A DNA stretch of 64,000 nucleotides from Reticulitermes speratus (Eukaryota > Arthropoda > Insecta > Blattodea > Rhinotermitidae). Below the pieces are notes generated by a model, which saw only the letters and a list, made by a program, of their open reading frames with translations, did no database searches and was not told the origin of the DNA. The translations under genes and the position numbers were made by a program. Location: positions 17,497,533-17,561,532 of the forward strand of contig JAJKFL010000014.1 of the NCBI GenBank assembly GCA_021186555.1, given 5' to 3'. Of the stretch, positions 62,361 through 64,000 are shown piece after piece (within the stretch, counting starts at the first letter, position 1; every line of letters begins with the position of its first letter).

Positions 62361-63523
62361 TCCAGCAATGTCGTGAATACTTGATTGTTATAAAGGAAAG
62401 TTTAGTAGTGGTGAAATGAAGTGGGTTGAGAAAGATGTTGTCTTGTTTATTTTCAGCGTTCTTCTGAAGATAACTCCATGTTTTCAGGCATCTAAACTGA
62501 TTATACCACACTTACAGCTTCACATGCAACAAACTTAAATTTTTGTTTTAGGATTCTAAAGGAACCCCATTAATGAGCTGCATGTGTCTGTCTTCTGTGT
62601 TTCAATATCAGGCACCAATATTAAGTGCTTTATTTGTGGCATAATACAATTGTATGTAGCATTAGAACCTTTATTTCTTATAGAAGGGCAGTAGTCTAAA
62701 AATAGGATTAAGGTTGCCTGTTTGAAATGGTGAGTAAACTAATGTTTCAAGGACGAGGACAGAAATGACCCTCAAAACATTTGTTTACTCACCATTCAAC
62801 CACCTGATGGCGGCTGCTAGCCCAAGAATATTTTATTGAATTCAGTTGCAGTGAAAGCTTTAAATTACATATTGCCTGTTTTGCTTTGACCATACCACCA
62901 CCTTCTTGTTCACAAAATAAAAGCAGCCAGTTTTAATAGATACTACTACATAATTAATAAATTTTCATGACTCAGTATGCACAGTATGCTTTGGAATCTG
63001 TCAGTCTCAGTACTTTTTACATCCCTGTACCATTAGTATCTGGAAGAGAGGATTGATATTAGAACCGTTCAACACATGCTTATGAAGTTGTGCTGGTGGT
63101 GGGTCTTTGAAAATTGTGCAGATTCTTTCGGCTCCATTCTTCAGAAAAAAAAAACATAGAAAACAAGGAACATAAGAACCATGTATAACATTTAATTTTG
63201 TTTAATTACATTCTGATGTTTGTTAAATTATAAATTCGTGAACAAGTGTTTGGATTAAAGTTCTGACATACCTTAACACTTCTTGTCTCCTGAAAGGGAA
63301 GTTGTGGTTCATAAATGTTAATATGAGAGACTAAAATATACAAAGAGTATCTTTGTAACATACAGGTTATCGTCTCTTTGAACCATGTGGTGAAAGAGAC
63401 CAGCTTGAAGAAATTATGATTCTTGTTGTAATAATTGTTTCCAGAATGGAGTTGTTGAGAGATATCCTGCACATTTTGTACCATTGCTTTTGTTCTTCCA
63501 CATCAGATGTATCTGGGTGTTGA

Positions 63524-63632
63524 TACACACACATACACACACTGTCACTCACTCTCACTCTCTCTCACTGTCTCTCGCACTCACACTCACTCACTCACTC
63601 ACATACACACACACACATATATATATATATAT
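63524..63632. repeat. Compound (CA)/(TCAC)/(TA) microsatellite
   Basis: ACACACACATACACACAC, then TCAC/TCTC repeats, ACACACACACAC and a TATATATATATA run. Confidence 0.9.
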
Positions 63633-64000
63633 GCATAATCTCAGTTGATGTGTTCCATAAATGTGAGAAGCAACCATTTTCTTTTATTTCCAGATGTATT
63701 CTTGGTGATTGTACATGTATCATTTGTCTCATTTATTTCACATTCAAGTTTGTTTTATCAAAGCTGATCACATTGTATTCCTTCTTCATAGTCATAACTT
63801 GTTCTTCCTTGTATGTAATTAAATATACGAACTATAAAAGTTGCAAGTAATAGCTTTAGATCTTAAAAGTCTGTTGTTGATGCTGTGAAAGTTTTTTGTA
63901 AACAGTAAATTTGAGGTAGTTGATAAGTGATTTGAACTTTGTGAAAAATCACAAGGTGAATTTAATTTGACCTGTATTCCCACAGTATCAAGTTTCATCA

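Overview
The window looks like nuclear DNA of an insect, probably a cockroach/termite-type genome. This is inferred from intron-rich genes with GT-AG introns, an insect ionotropic receptor, a nudel-like protease, an insect-type mitochondrial cytochrome b fragment read with the invertebrate mitochondrial code, and very dense SINE, LINE and mariner debris. Three host genes, all on the + strand, account for the coding sequence I can support. Nearly everything else is introns and intergenic DNA filled with repeats.

Layout. About 1-6.1 kb is repeat-rich: a nuclear cytochrome b copy (NUMT), SINE and LINE fragments and a large palindrome. 6.18-16.18 kb holds six exons of an ionotropic receptor (IR), whose extreme N terminus lies upstream or was not recognised. 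16.2-23.5 kb is intergenic or 5' region with a complete tRNA-derived SINE and a 0.29 kb palindromic element. 23.55-33.02 kb holds four exons of TMA16, a 60S ribosome-biogenesis factor, with piggyBac, mariner and Tc1-type fossils in its introns. From 34.86 kb to beyond the right edge lies a nudel-like (ndl) modular serine protease: cytoplasmic tail, one membrane anchor, a huge Ser/Thr-rich stem coded by a 4.5 kb exon, a polyglutamine tract, three LDLa modules, an SRCR-like module and a trypsin-type catalytic domain. The last part of the protease domain and anything after it are outside the window.

The three genes do not form a pathway. The IR is a chemosensory or related ligand-gated channel, TMA16 is a housekeeping nucleolar factor, and nudel is known in Drosophila as a follicle-cell protease needed for embryonic dorsoventral polarity and eggshell formation.

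The most interesting structure outside the genes is a set of short, often palindromic elements whose arms carry hammerhead-ribozyme-like cores: CTGANGA, a hairpin, GAAA, and flanking complementary bases where stem I should be. The best copies are near 21.4, 47.4 and 57.2 kb. Such ribozymes are known from Penelope-like elements and retrozymes. Here they sit in head-to-head palindromes, one apparently with a 13 bp target duplication. Other points of note are a one-base frame conflict at the CAG tract of the nudel-like gene, a long charged insertion in the IR ligand-binding region, and a mariner rearranged into a near-perfect palindrome.
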